A stretch of 64,000 bases of DNA. It comes from Pseudomonas sp. WJP1 (GTDB lineage: Bacteria; Pseudomonadota; Gammaproteobacteria; Pseudomonadales; Pseudomonadaceae). Location: NCBI RefSeq assembly GCF_028471945.1, contig NZ_CP110128.1, forward strand, positions 1,786,501 to 1,850,500. Direction: 5' to 3'. Below, in pieces: positions 1 to 8,626 of this stretch. The notes beneath the pieces were generated by a model, which was not told the origin of the DNA, did no database searches, and saw nothing but the letters and a program-made list of their open reading frames with translations. Numbering within the stretch: the first letter of the stretch is position 1; every line of letters starts with the position of its first letter. The position numbers and the translations under genes are program-made.

Positions 1-519
1 GAACATCACCTGGCCGAGGCCTTTGAGGGGGGCGGCGAGCATGTTCAGCGTGCTGACCTCGATCAGATGCGCCTCGGTCGAGGGCGTGGCGAAGCATAGC
101 AGCACCCAGCTCAACCCCACGAAAGGCGCGGTGTAGGCGGGCAGGTACTGGCTGACACGGGCGCGTTTGAGCCACTGTTGCGTGAGCATGGCGCTCAGGC
201 CGCCAGCGGCGAGGATCAGCAGCGGCGACATCGCTGACCATGGGAAATACAGGCTGATCAACAACCCAAGCAGGACGCCGTTATAACTGTAGAGTCCGGC
301 CTGGCGGTCGGCCTTGGCGTAGCCGCGACGTTGCGCGGTGAGCAATCCGGCGACGCCACCGAGCAGCGCACCGCCAAGCAAGGCTGGCGCGGTAAACAGG
401 ATGGCGAGCAGGCACAGTAGACCAAACAGCGGATGGCGCTGGAGGAAGATTTGACTGAAACCGTTGAGCAAGGCTTCGGCCCAGTCGGGGCAGTGGGTGT
501 TGAAGTGGTTGGCAGGCAT
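1..519 (-). CDS. Urea transporter, UT family (partial, C-terminus outside the window)
   Basis: The first 173 residues are present and the remainder lies beyond base 1. It is a hydrophobic membrane protein. It carries the signature LPAYTAPF (residues 126-133) that matches the LPxxTxPF motif of urea transporters, and SYNGVLLGLL (78-87) resembles the other conserved pore segment. The family moves urea passively across the inner membrane. The start is the ATG at 517-519. It lies downstream of pyk in the glyoxylate cluster and on the same strand. The same neighbour is known in P. putida, where the region handles ureide and purine nitrogen. That role here is inferred from context. Confidence 0.85.
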   Translation of the reverse strand, partial: MPANHFNTHCPDWAEALLNGFSQIFLQRHPLFGLLCLLAILFTAPALLGGALLGGVAGLLTAQRRGYAKADRQAGLYSYNGVLLGLLISLYFPWSAMSPLLILAAGGLSAMLTQQWLKRARVSQYLPAYTAPFVGLSWVLLCFATPSTEAHLIEVSTLNMLAAPLKGLGQVMF

Positions 520-555
520 TTTTTTCAGTGTGTCAAAGGGAGCCGAGTCGCCTGT

Positions 556-620
556 TTCGCGGGCAAGCCTCGCTCCTACTGGGATACGCTGTCCCCGTAG
601 GAGCGAGGCTTGCCCGCGAA
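556..620. repeat. REPIN between pyk and the urea transporter gene
   Basis: Two inverted 24-base REP arms with the core GAGCGAGGCTTGCCCGC lie at 556-579 and 597-620, separated by a 17-base loop. The pair forms a long hairpin. It sits just after the pyk stop codon (minus strand) and could also act in transcription termination. Confidence 0.9.
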
Positions 621-636
621 GGGGCCAGTGCAGACG

Positions 637-2052
637 TTAGATCAACGTCTCGATACGCAAAGAGTTAGTCGACCCCGGCTGCCCAAACGGCACACCCGCG
701 GTGATCAATAACGTATCACCGCGCTGCGCCATGCCCTGGGCCTGGGCAATTTCCAGCGCCGTAGAGCACACTTCGTCCACCTGGCGCAGGCGATCGTTGA
801 CTACCGAGTGCACACCCCAAGCCACAGTCAGGCGACGAGCGGTTTGCCGATTTGGCGTCAGGTTGAGGATCGGCACCGTCGGCCGTTCCCGCGCCGCACG
901 CAAACTCGAGGTGCCGGACTCGCTGTAGTTCACCAGCACCGCCACCGGCAGCACATTACTGATACGGCGAATCGCGCAGCTGATCGCATCGGAAACAGTC
1001 GCTTCGGCTTTCGGTCGGCTGACGTCCAGCTGGGTCTGGTAGTCCGGGCCGTTTTCCACCTGGCGGATGATCTTGCTCATCATCTGCACGGCTTCGAGCG
1101 GGTATTCGCCGGAGGCGGTTTCCGCCGACAGCATCACCGCGTCTGCACCTTCGGCCACCGCATTGGCGACATCGGTGACTTCGGCGCGGGTGGGCGCCGG
1201 GGAGAAACGCATCGATTCGAGCATCTGCGTCGCCACCACCACCGGCTTGCCCAGCTGGCGACAGGTAGCGATGATGTTTTTCTGGATCTGCGGCACGCTT
1301 TCGGCCGGCACTTCTACGCCCAGGTCACCGCGGGCGACCATGATTGCGTCGCTCAATTCAGCGATTTCGCGCAATTGCGTGACCGCTGACGGCTTCTCGA
1401 TCTTGGCCATCAGGAACGCCTTGTCGCCGATCAGCGCACGGGCTTCGCGAATGTCTTCAGGACGTTGCACGAACGACAGGGCCACCCAGTCCACCCCCAG
1501 TTCGAGGCCAAAGCTCAGGTCGCGGCGGTCTTTGGCGGTCAGCGGGCTCAGGTCGAGCACCGCTTGCGGCACGTTCACGCCCTTGCGGTCCGACAGCTCG
1601 CCGCCGTTGAGCACGGTGGTGTCGATTGCGTCGGCGTACTTGGTGACGACCCGCAGGCGCAGCTTGCCGTCATCCAGCAGCAGGTCCATGCCAGGTTCCA
1701 GCGCAGCGATGATTTCCGGGTGCGGCAGGTTGACCCGGCGTTCATCACCCGGCGTGGCATCGAGGTCCAGGCGCAGGGCTTGCCCGCGATGCAGTTGCAC
1801 CTTGCCGGCGGCAAATTTGCCGACCCGCAGTTTCGGCCCTTGCAGGTCCATCAGGATGCCCAGCGGATAATTCAGCTGGCGCTCGACTTCACGGATCCAT
1901 TGATAGCGTTTGGCGTGGTCGGCGTGATCGCCGTGGCTGAAGTTCAGGCGAAAGATATTGACTCCGGCCTGAACCAGTTGACGAATGTCATCGATCCCGT
2001 TGGTGGCGGGGCCGAGGGTGGCGAGGATCTTGACCTTTTTGTCAGGCGTCAT
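637..2052 (-). CDS. pyk: Pyruvate kinase
   Basis: Converts phosphoenolpyruvate and ADP to pyruvate and ATP in the cytosol. The 471-residue length is normal for bacterial pyruvate kinase. Visible family motifs are the N-terminal KILATLGPAT and NFSHGDH, the catalytic lysine block MAKIEKP, and the metal/substrate loop MVARGDLGVE. It is the last catalytic gene of the glyoxylate cluster and its ATG overlaps the ttuD stop by 4 bases, so the two are translationally coupled. In P. putida the equivalent is called pykF and a second pyruvate kinase lies elsewhere. The context suggests this copy finishes conversion of glycerate-derived PEP to pyruvate, which is inference. Confidence 0.95.
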   Translation of the reverse strand: MTPDKKVKILATLGPATNGIDDIRQLVQAGVNIFRLNFSHGDHADHAKRYQWIREVERQLNYPLGILMDLQGPKLRVGKFAAGKVQLHRGQALRLDLDATPGDERRVNLPHPEIIAALEPGMDLLLDDGKLRLRVVTKYADAIDTTVLNGGELSDRKGVNVPQAVLDLSPLTAKDRRDLSFGLELGVDWVALSFVQRPEDIREARALIGDKAFLMAKIEKPSAVTQLREIAELSDAIMVARGDLGVEVPAESVPQIQKNIIATCRQLGKPVVVATQMLESMRFSPAPTRAEVTDVANAVAEGADAVMLSAETASGEYPLEAVQMMSKIIRQVENGPDYQTQLDVSRPKAEATVSDAISCAIRRISNVLPVAVLVNYSESGTSSLRAARERPTVPILNLTPNRQTARRLTVAWGVHSVVNDRLRQVDEVCSTALEIAQAQGMAQRGDTLLITAGVPFGQPGSTNSLRIETLI

Positions 2053-3323
2053 GGTTTAGGGCTCTCAAGAATCAGGATGGCGCGGAAGTCGTTGACGTTG
2101 GTGCGGGTCGGCTCGGTGACGATCAGTGCATCCAGCGCCTCGAAATAGCCGTAGCCATTGTTGTTGTCCAACTCGTCGCTGGCGCTCAAGCCGAGGGCCG
2201 CGGCACGGGCATAACTGTCCGGGGTCATGATTGCCCCAGCGTTGTCTTCGGAACCGTCGATGCCATCGGTATCACCGGCCAGGGCATAGACACCGGGCAG
2301 GCCCTTGAGGCTGTCGGTCAGGCTGAGCAGGAACTCGGCGTTGCGCCCGCCACGGCCGTTGCCGCGAACGGTGACCGTGGTTTCGCCGCCAGACAGAATC
2401 ACGCACGGCGCAGCCAGCGGCTGACCATGCTGGACGATCTGCCGGGCGATGCCGGCGTGGACTTTCGCCACTTCCCGGGACTCGCCTTCCAGGTCGCCCA
2501 GGATCAACGGGCTGTAACCGGCCTGACGGCATTTCACCGCCGCCGCTTCAAGGGATTGCTGCGGGCGGGCGATCAGTTGGAAGTGACTGCGGGCCAGGCT
2601 CGGATCGCCGGGTTTCACCGTCTCTGATTCCGGGCTTTGCAGCCAGTTACGCACGGAGGCGGGCACGTCGATGGCGTAGCGCTTGAGGATCGCCAACGCT
2701 TCGGCCGAGGTGCTCGGGTCGGCCACGGTAGGGCCGGAGGCGATCACCGTGGCGAGGTCGCCCGGCACATCGGAAATCGCATAGGTATAAACGGTGGCAG
2801 GCCAGCAAGCCTTGCCGAGGCGGCCGCCCTTGATCGCGGAAAGGTGTTTGCGTACGCAATTCATCTCGCCAATGGTCGCGCCGGATTTGAGCAGGGCTTT
2901 GTTGATCGATTGCTTGTCGGCCAGGGTGATGCCTTCGGCCGGCAGGGCGAGCAGCGCAGAGCCGCCGCCGGACAGCAGGAAGATCACGCGATCTTGTTCG
3001 TTGAGGTCGCTGACCAGTTCCAGCACGCGTTTGGCCACGGCCAGACCGGCGGCATCCGGAACCGGATGCGCGGCTTCGACCACTTCGATTTTTTCGCAGG
3101 GGGCGCCGTGACCGTAACGCGTCACCACCAGGCCGGACACTTCACCCTGCCAGCAACGCTCGACCACCTGGGCCATGGCGGCCGCGGCTTTGCCGGCACC
3201 GATGACGATTACCCGACCGCTGCGGTCGGCAGGCAGATGGGCTTCGAGGACTTGTTGCGGATGGGCCGCGTCGATGGCTGTGGCGAACAGCTCACGCAGC
3301 AATTGTTGCGGATCGACCGACAT
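2049..3323 (-). CDS. ttuD: Glycerate 2-kinase / hydroxypyruvate reductase family protein (MOFRL)
   Basis: This 424-residue cytosolic protein belongs to the TtuD/MOFRL family. The nucleotide-binding GAGKAAAAMA lies near residue 43, a Gly/Ser-rich loop LSGGGSALLALP lies near 120, and GGRNAEFLLSL marks the C-terminal MOFRL domain. Family members are annotated as hydroxypyruvate reductase, but several are proven glycerate 2-kinases. Between tartronate semialdehyde reductase and pyruvate kinase, phosphorylation of glycerate is the more sensible job, though this is inference. A 166-bp gap holding a REPIN separates it from glxR upstream. Its stop overlaps the start of pyk. Confidence 0.9.
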   Translation of the reverse strand: MSVDPQQLLRELFATAIDAAHPQQVLEAHLPADRSGRVIVIGAGKAAAAMAQVVERCWQGEVSGLVVTRYGHGAPCEKIEVVEAAHPVPDAAGLAVAKRVLELVSDLNEQDRVIFLLSGGGSALLALPAEGITLADKQSINKALLKSGATIGEMNCVRKHLSAIKGGRLGKACWPATVYTYAISDVPGDLATVIASGPTVADPSTSAEALAILKRYAIDVPASVRNWLQSPESETVKPGDPSLARSHFQLIARPQQSLEAAAVKCRQAGYSPLILGDLEGESREVAKVHAGIARQIVQHGQPLAAPCVILSGGETTVTVRGNGRGGRNAEFLLSLTDSLKGLPGVYALAGDTDGIDGSEDNAGAIMTPDSYARAAALGLSASDELDNNNGYGYFEALDALIVTEPTRTNVNDFRAILILESPKP

Positions 3324-3387
3324 GGCGGGCTCCCGGAATTCTTGTTATTGGAGTAGGGCAAAAAACAGGTGACTCGACTCGGACCTT

Positions 3388-3472
3388 GTGGGAGCTGGCT
3401 TGCCAGCGATACAGACGCTGCGGTCTTGCAGGCAGACCGAGGCAATTTCATCGCGGGCAAGCCCGCTCCCAC
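3388..3472. repeat. REPIN with unlike arms (ttuD-glxR gap)
   Basis: The left arm at 3388-3410 has core GAGCTGGCTTGCCAGC and the right arm at 3450-3472 has core GCGGGCAAGCCCGC, in opposite orientation. The outer parts pair but the inner palindromes differ, so this is a mixed-type REPIN. Confidence 0.85.
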
Positions 3473-3489
3473 AGGAAACGGGGCAGGGC

Positions 3490-4383
3490 TTAGTTCTTAT
3501 CGCGAATCGAGAAATTCGCCATGTGTTCCAGGCCCTTGATCAGCGCCGAGTGGTCCCAGTTGCTGCCACCGATGGCCGCGCAAGTGCTGAACACCTGCTG
3601 GGTGTTGGCGGTGTTCGGCAGGTTGATGTTCAGCTCCTTGGCGCCTTGCAAGGCCAGGTTCAGGTCCTTCTGGTGCAGGCTGATGCGGAAGCCTGGATCG
3701 AAGGTTCCCTTGATCATGCGCTCGCCGTGCACTTCGAGGATCTTCGACGAAGCGAAGCCGCCCATCAGCGCTTCACGCACCTTGGCTGGATCGGCACCGT
3801 TCTTGGAAGCGAACAGCAGGGCTTCGGCCACGGCCTGGATGTTCAGCGCGACGATGATCTGGTTCGCCACTTTGGCGGTTTGACCGTCACCGTTGCCACC
3901 GACCAGGGTGATGTTCTTGCCCATGGCCTGGAACAGCGGCAGCGCGCGTTCGAAGGCATCGGCATCGCCGCCGACCATGATGCTCAGGGTCGCCGCCTTG
4001 GCACCGACTTCACCACCGGAGACCGGAGCGTCGAGGTATTGCGCGCCTTTTTCGTTGATCTTTGCAGCGAAAGCCTTGGTGGCGGTCGGCGAGATCGAGC
4101 TCATGTCGATCACTACTTTGCCTTTGCCAACACCGGCGGCAACGCCGTCGGCACGGAACAGTACGTCATCGACCTGCGGGGTATCCGGCACCATGACGAT
4201 GATGAACTCGGCTTCCTGGGCCACTTCTTTCGGGTTCGCCAGGGCGACGGCGCCACCGGCAACCAGGTCGGCAGGGGCGGCATCGTGGTGCGCCGACAGG
4301 AACAGGCTGTGACCGGCTTTCTGCAGGTTCAACGCCATTGGGTGGCCCATGATGCCGGTGCCGATAAATCCGATTTTAGCCAT
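3490..4383 (-). CDS. glxR: 2-hydroxy-3-oxopropionate (tartronate semialdehyde) reductase
   Basis: Reduces tartronate semialdehyde to D-glycerate with NAD(P)H, the step after Gcl and Hyi. The 297 residues fit the beta-hydroxyacid dehydrogenase family. The N-terminal dinucleotide fold shows GFIGTGIMG (residues 5-13). The substrate-binding DAPVSGGEVGA and the catalytic-lysine segment GQTAKVANQII follow in the expected order. The ATG is preceded by an AGAGGA ribosome site on the minus strand. It lies between hyi and ttuD in the minus-strand cluster, with REPINs on both sides. Confidence 0.95.
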   Translation of the reverse strand: MAKIGFIGTGIMGHPMALNLQKAGHSLFLSAHHDAAPADLVAGGAVALANPKEVAQEAEFIIVMVPDTPQVDDVLFRADGVAAGVGKGKVVIDMSSISPTATKAFAAKINEKGAQYLDAPVSGGEVGAKAATLSIMVGGDADAFERALPLFQAMGKNITLVGGNGDGQTAKVANQIIVALNIQAVAEALLFASKNGADPAKVREALMGGFASSKILEVHGERMIKGTFDPGFRISLHQKDLNLALQGAKELNINLPNTANTQQVFSTCAAIGGSNWDHSALIKGLEHMANFSIRDKN

Positions 4384-4443
4384 GAGAAAATCCTCTTTTT
4401 ATTGCTTTGTTCGCAAAATTCGTGGGGTGTCAGCGAGGGCGCC

Positions 4444-4507
4444 TTCGCGGGCAAGCCTCGCTCCTACAGACAACCCCGATCCCGTAGGAGCGAGGCTTGC
4501 CCGCGAA
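4444..4507. repeat. REPIN between glxR and hyi
   Basis: Inverted REP arms with core GAGCGAGGCTTGCCCGC lie at 4444-4467 and 4484-4507. They are the same arm type as at 556-620. The repeat lies inside the presumed operon, where it could affect mRNA stability between genes. Confidence 0.9.
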
Positions 4508-4528
4508 GAACGATGACGCGGTCTAGGG

Positions 4529-5311
4529 TCAGATCGCGTTATGGGTTTTGAGCCAGCCCAAACCCGCTTCCGTGGTGGTCAGCGGCTTGTATTCGCAACC
4601 GACCCAGCCCTGATAACCGATGCGATCCAGGTGTTCGAACAGGAAGCGGTAGTTGATTTCACCGGTACCTGGTTCGTTGCGTCCTGGGTTATCTGCCAGC
4701 TGCACATGGTTGATTTCGCCCAGGTGCGATTGCAGGGTGCGGGCCAGGTCACCCTCCATGATTTGCATGTGATAGATGTCGTATTGCAGGAACAGGTTGG
4801 CGCTGCCGACCTGCTCGCGAATCGACAGGGCTTGCGCCGTGTTGTTCAGGTAGAAGCCCGGGATGTCACGGGTGTTGATTGCTTCCATCACCAGTTTGAT
4901 GCCCGCCGCCTGCAGCTTGTCGGCTGCGTACTTGAGGTTGGCGACGAAGGTTTTTTCCACGGTGGCATCGTCAACGCCTTGTGGGCGGATGCCGGCCAGG
5001 CAGTTGACCTGGGTGTTGCCCAGCACTTGTGCGTAAGCGATCGCCAGATCGACACCGGCGCGGAACTCTTCAACCCGATCCGGCAGGCAGGCGATACCGC
5101 GCTCGCCCTTGGCCCAGTCGCCGGCCGGCAGGTTGAACAGCACTTGGGTCAGACCGTTGGCGTCGAGCTTGGCCTTGATTTCGGCAGAGCTGAAGTCGTA
5201 CGGGAACAGGTACTCGACACCACTGAAACCGGCCTTGGCGGCCGCTTCGAAACGGGCGAGAAAGTCCTGTTCGGTGAACAGCATGGACAGGTTGGCTGCG
5301 AAACGCGGCAT
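4529..5311 (-). CDS. hyi: Hydroxypyruvate isomerase
   Basis: Interconverts hydroxypyruvate and tartronate semialdehyde, next to glyoxylate carboligase. The 260 residues match the family length (about 258-260). The sequence has the xylose-isomerase-like TIM-barrel pattern: PRFAANLSMLFTEQDF at the N-terminus, then a metal-ligand EAINTRDIPG strand, YDIYHMQIMEGD and the C-terminal GCEYKPL. The start at 5309-5311 is chosen because it gives the conserved N-terminus. The frame stays open for 45 codons further upstream, but only by reading through a REPIN. Confidence 0.93.
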   Translation of the reverse strand: MPRFAANLSMLFTEQDFLARFEAAAKAGFSGVEYLFPYDFSSAEIKAKLDANGLTQVLFNLPAGDWAKGERGIACLPDRVEEFRAGVDLAIAYAQVLGNTQVNCLAGIRPQGVDDATVEKTFVANLKYAADKLQAAGIKLVMEAINTRDIPGFYLNNTAQALSIREQVGSANLFLQYDIYHMQIMEGDLARTLQSHLGEINHVQLADNPGRNEPGTGEINYRFLFEHLDRIGYQGWVGCEYKPLTTTEAGLGWLKTHNAI

Positions 5312-5343
5312 GGTGGTCTCCCGTAAATTTGTGTAGGCCCCCT

Positions 5344-5431
5344 GTAGGAGTGAGCCTGCTCGCGATAGCGTAATGTCAGTCAACATTGATGTTGAATGTG
5401 CCGGCCTCATCGCGAGCAGGCTCGCTCCCAC
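5344..5431. repeat. REPIN between hyi and gcl
   Basis: The left arm at 5344-5366 carries GAGTGAGCCTGCTCGC and the right arm at 5409-5431 carries its near-complement, GCGAGCAGGCTCGCTC. The two face each other across a loop of about 40 bases. The left arm is identical to the arms that flank the RAYT gene. Confidence 0.9.
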
Positions 5432-5446
5432 AGGGGGGACGATCAA

Positions 5447-7222
5447 TCAGTCCAGCAACGAAATTGCCGTTGGCGCATCGTTGCCGACCAGCGCCAGGTC
5501 TTCGAATTCGTTGACGGCGTTGATCTCGGTGCCCATGGAAATGTTGGTCACGCGCTCCAGGATGATCTCGACGATCACCGGAACCTTGAACTCTTCGATC
5601 ATCTGTTCGGCCTTGCGCAGGGCAGGGGCGATTTCAGACGGTTCGAATACACGCAGTGCCTTGCAGCCCAGGCCTTCGGCCACTGCGACGTGATCGACGC
5701 CATAACCGTTGAGTTCCGGTGCGTTCAGGTTGTCGAAGGACAGCTGCACGCAGTAGTCCATCTCGAACCCGCGCTGCGCCTGACGGATCAGGCCCAGGTA
5801 CGAGTTGTTCACCACCACATGAATGTACGGCAGCTTGAACTGCGCACCCACCGCCAGTTCTTCGATCATGAACTGGAAGTCATAGTCCCCCGACAGGGCC
5901 ACGACTTTGCGGCTCGGGTCAGCCTTGACCACGCCCAGCGCGGCAGGAATGGTCCAGCCCAGTGGGCCTGCCTGACCACAGTTGATCCAGTGGCGCGGCT
6001 TGTAGACGTGGAGGAACTGCGCGCCGGCAATCTGCGACAGACCGATGGTGCTGACGTAGCAGGTGTCTTTGCCGAACACCTGGTTCATCTCTTCGTAGAC
6101 GCGCTGCGGCTTGACCGGCACGTTGTCGAAATGGGTCTTGCGCTGCAGGCTGGCTTTGCGCTGCTGGCAATCTTGCAGCCAGGCACTGCGGTTTTTCAGC
6201 TTGCCGGCAGCTTGCCACTCGCGAGCGACTTCGATGAACACGGTCAGCGCGGCAGCGGCGTCGGACACGATGCCCAGGTCCGGGGTGAATACGCGGCCGA
6301 TCTGCGTGCCTTCGATGTCGACGTGAATGAACTTGCGGCCTTCGGTGTAGACGTCGACCGAACCGGTGTGGCGGTTGGCCCAACGGTTACCGATGCCCAG
6401 TACTACGTCGGACTTCAGCATCGTGGCGTTGCCATAACGGTGCGAGGTTTGCAGACCCACCATACCGACCATCAATGGGTGATCGTCCGGGATGGTGCCC
6501 CAGCCCATCAGGGTCGGGATGACCGGGATGCCGGTCAGTTCGGCAAACTCCACCAGCAGGTCGCTGGCGTCGGCATTGATGATGCCACCACCGGCCACCA
6601 GCAACGGGCGCTCGGCCTGGTCCAGCAAGGCCAGGGCCTTCTCGACTTGAACGCGGCTAGCGGTTGGTTTGGCCAATGGCAACGGCTGGTAGGCGTCGAT
6701 GTCGAATTCGATTTCCGCCATCTGTACGTCGAACGGCAGGTCGATCAGCACCGGGCCTGGACGGCCGGAGCGCATTTCAAAAAAAGCTTTCTGGAACGCG
6801 TAAGGCACCTGGCCCGGTTCCAGAACGGTGGTTGCCCACTTGGTCACTGGCTTGACGATGCTGGTGATATCGACAGCCTGGAAGTCTTCCTTGTGCATAC
6901 GGGCGCGGGGTGCCTGGCCGGTAATGCAGAGGATTGGAATCGAGTCGGCCGAGGCGCTGTAGAGCCCGGTGACCATGTCGGTACCGGCAGGGCCGGAAGT
7001 GCCGATGCACACGCCGATGTTGCCGGCCTTGGTGCGGGTGTAGCCCTCGGCCATGTGCGAGGCGCCTTCAACGTGGCGAGCGAGTACGTGATCGATGCCG
7101 CCGACCTTTTGCAGGGCGGAGTACAGCGGGTTGATGGCGGCACCGGGGATGCCAAAAGCGGTATCAACCCCTTCACGGCGCATCACCAGAACGGCGGCTT
7201 CGATTGCTCTCATTTTGCTCAT
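5447..7222 (-). CDS. gcl: Glyoxylate carboligase (tartronate-semialdehyde synthase)
   Basis: ThDP-dependent enzyme that joins two glyoxylate molecules to tartronate semialdehyde with release of CO2. The 591 residues are close to E. coli Gcl (593). It has the acetolactate-synthase family layout: an N-terminal ThDP-binding domain with [14 protein letters not shown] and [14 protein letters not shown], a central domain, and a C-terminal ThDP motif starting [11 protein letters not shown] and ending at NNSYLG. The ATG at 7220-7222 follows an AAAGAGG ribosome site; a further 27 open codons upstream look non-coding. It is the first gene of the minus-strand cluster. A TTGTATACAA palindrome lies 28-37 bases upstream of the start, suggesting repressor control. 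Confidence 0.96.
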   Translation of the reverse strand: MSKMRAIEAAVLVMRREGVDTAFGIPGAAINPLYSALQKVGGIDHVLARHVEGASHMAEGYTRTKAGNIGVCIGTSGPAGTDMVTGLYSASADSIPILCITGQAPRARMHKEDFQAVDITSIVKPVTKWATTVLEPGQVPYAFQKAFFEMRSGRPGPVLIDLPFDVQMAEIEFDIDAYQPLPLAKPTASRVQVEKALALLDQAERPLLVAGGGIINADASDLLVEFAELTGIPVIPTLMGWGTIPDDHPLMVGMVGLQTSHRYGNATMLKSDVVLGIGNRWANRHTGSVDVYTEGRKFIHVDIEGTQIGRVFTPDLGIVSDAAAALTVFIEVAREWQAAGKLKNRSAWLQDCQQRKASLQRKTHFDNVPVKPQRVYEEMNQVFGKDTCYVSTIGLSQIAGAQFLHVYKPRHWINCGQAGPLGWTIPAALGVVKADPSRKVVALSGDYDFQFMIEELAVGAQFKLPYIHVVVNNSYLGLIRQAQRGFEMDYCVQLSFDNLNAPELNGYGVDHVAVAEGLGCKALRVFEPSEIAPALRKAEQMIEEFKVPVIVEIILERVTNISMGTEINAVNEFEDLALVGNDAPTAISLLD

Positions 7223-7249
7223 GGTTTTGTGCCTCTTTACGTTTTGTAA

Positions 7250-7259
7250 TTGTATACAA
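7250..7259. promoter_or_regulatory. Candidate operator 1 in the gcl promoter region
   Basis: This is the perfect palindrome TTGTATACAA. It fits the general T.GT-AC.A pattern bound by FadR/FCD-type GntR regulators. The embedded TATACA on the minus strand could be a -10 element for gcl. An identical copy lies at 7388-7397. A repressor named GclR controls gcl in P. putida, but its gene is not in this window, so the link is inference. Confidence 0.55.
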
Positions 7260-7387
7260 GTGGCTTTGCGCAGAGTGTATTCACGGCGGACGGCGCAGGT
7301 CAATCCATTTTCTCAAGCGGTCGTTTCATTCGTCGGAAGCCCGTTCTACTGTGGCTTTTCGTCGCATGCGGCGCTTTTCGAGAATTA

Positions 7388-7397
7388 TTGTATACAA
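7388..7397. promoter_or_regulatory. Candidate operator 2 between gcl and the glcG-like gene
   Basis: This is a second perfect TTGTATACAA, centred 138 bp from the first and 94 bp before the glcG-like start. It lies inside a larger imperfect inverted repeat formed by GAATTATT at 7382-7389 and AATAATTC at 7401-7408. Two identical sites at this spacing would suit cooperative or looped repression of both divergent genes. Confidence 0.5.
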
Positions 7398-7490
7398 AAA
7401 AATAATTCATTGTGTTCTATTTGTTGCATCGGCCTGCGGCAGAACGAAGCAGGCCACCGGCTTTCCGAAAAACAAAATGAGGACGGCACC

Positions 7491-7931
7491 ATGAGCGCTT
7501 TAACCTTGAAAGTCGCAGTCAACCTGGTCAACGAAGCCATCAACGCAGGGCGCGCCATCTCCGCGGCACCCCTGACCATTGCAGTGCTGGACGCCGGCGG
7601 GCACCTGATCGCCTTGCAGCGCGAGGATGGCGCCAGCCTGCTGCGCCCGCACGTCGCCATCGGCAAGGCCTGGGGCGCCATCGCCTTGGGCAAAGGCTCA
7701 CGCCTGCTGGCACTGGACGCCCAACAGCGCCCGGCGTTCATCGCGGCGTTGAACAGCCTGGGGCAGGGCAGCGTCGTGCCGGCACCGGGTGGTGTGTTGG
7801 TCCGGGATCAGGACGGGAATGTGCTGGGGGCGGTGGGGATCAGCGGGGATTTGTCGGATGTTGACGAGCAGTGTGCGATCAATGCGATTGAGGCGTTGGG
7901 GTTGAGGGCGGATGCGGGGGTTGCTGCTTGA
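7491..7931 (+). CDS. GlcG/HbpS family protein (DUF336)
   Basis: This 146-residue protein belongs to the GlcG/HbpS-like family, visible from APLTIAVLDAGGHLIALQREDGA, RPHVAIGKAWGAIALG, and the C-terminal GAVGISGDLSDVDEQCA. Family members occur beside glycolate and glyoxylate genes, and some bind haem or small ligands, but a reaction has not been established. No signal peptide is visible. The ATG at 7491 follows GAGGA. An A-rich AAAAACAA just upstream of the ribosome site could be an Hfq/Crc target. It is transcribed divergently from gcl and shares its control region. Confidence 0.85.
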   Translation: MSALTLKVAVNLVNEAINAGRAISAAPLTIAVLDAGGHLIALQREDGASLLRPHVAIGKAWGAIALGKGSRLLALDAQQRPAFIAALNSLGQGSVVPAPGGVLVRDQDGNVLGAVGISGDLSDVDEQCAINAIEALGLRADAGVAA

Positions 7932-7960
7932 GTTGTAGCGCCTGATCCAATGCCATCGCC

Positions 7961-8055
7961 ATCGCGAGCAGGCTCACTCCTACAAGGATCGGGATTGGAC
8001 ACAAAATGTCCGAACGCCAAAAATCCACTGTAGGAGTGAGCCTGCTCGCGATAGC
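7961..8055. repeat. REPIN upstream of the RAYT gene
   Basis: Inverted arms at 7961-7983 and 8030-8052 both carry the same core, GAGTGAGCCTGCTCGC read on one strand. They are separated by 46 bases. This is the same arm sequence as on the downstream side of the transposase gene, which marks it as the likely cognate REP of that enzyme. Confidence 0.92.
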
Positions 8056-8147
8056 TATCTACCAGACACACCTAGACAACAGATTGCCCCACACACTTGA
8101 ATCCACAGAGCTAGCCTTCTCATGACCTGATCATGGGAGGCAATGGA

Positions 8148-8606
8148 ATGCCGGATTTACCTGCCGCAAGTCGATTGCGAATCGGTCGCTATGCAGAAAA
8201 CAGCCGAATTTATCTGTTAACCACCAACACAGCTCACAGAGTCCCGGTTTTCAAGGATTTCACCTTGGGCCGACTGGTGGTCGATCAATTTCGCAATGCA
8301 CAGAATCTAGGTTTTACGAAGTCGTTGGCCTGGGTGGTCATGCCAGATCATTTTCACTGGTTAATTGAGTTGCAGAAGGGATCTCTGAGTGAATTGATGC
8401 AAAAAACCAAGTCGATGAGTACCAAAGCCATAAAGCAGTCTACCGGTCGAAGCAGCAGTATCTGGCAGAGAGGATTTCATGATCGGGCACTGCGACGGGA
8501 AGAGGATTTGGTGAAACTGGCTCGATATGTAGTAGCCAACCCGTTACGGGCTGGACTGGTCGAGAAGCTTGGCGATTATCCGTTGTGGGATGCTGTTTGG
8601 GTTTGA
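8148..8606 (+). CDS. REP-associated tyrosine transposase (RAYT)
   Basis: This 152-residue protein of the IS200/IS605-like Y1 transposase superfamily has the RAYT subgroup pattern. It shows the metal-binding HUH-type motif in MPDHFHWLIE (His68 and His70), the family block SSSIWQRGFHDRAL near residue 105, and a candidate catalytic tyrosine at 127 in LARYVVANPLRAGLVE. RAYTs are single-copy domesticated transposases thought to mobilise REP/REPIN palindromes by nicking single-stranded DNA. The start at 8148 follows GGGAGG by 7 bases. The usual RAYT N-terminus MPDLPAASRLRIGRY supports this over the ATG 15 bases earlier. REPINs of one arm type flank both sides. The gene looks intact. Confidence 0.93.
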   Translation: MPDLPAASRLRIGRYAENSRIYLLTTNTAHRVPVFKDFTLGRLVVDQFRNAQNLGFTKSLAWVVMPDHFHWLIELQKGSLSELMQKTKSMSTKAIKQSTGRSSSIWQRGFHDRALRREEDLVKLARYVVANPLRAGLVEKLGDYPLWDAVWV

Positions 8607-8626
8607 GCTGAAATCGAGTTGCCTTC

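Noticed and set aside
5312..5446. Longer hyi reading frame starting in the REPIN
   Set aside because: The added residues come from the palindrome and are not part of the enzyme family. The ATG at 5309-5311 gives the normal N-terminus.
7223..7303. Longer gcl start upstream
   Set aside because: The extension has no similarity to the family, covers the operator, and the shorter start has a ribosome site and standard length.
8148..8606. Active IS200/IS605 insertion sequence
   Set aside because: There is one gene only, with no TnpB partner and no IS end hairpins of its own. The sequence and REP context fit a domesticated RAYT.
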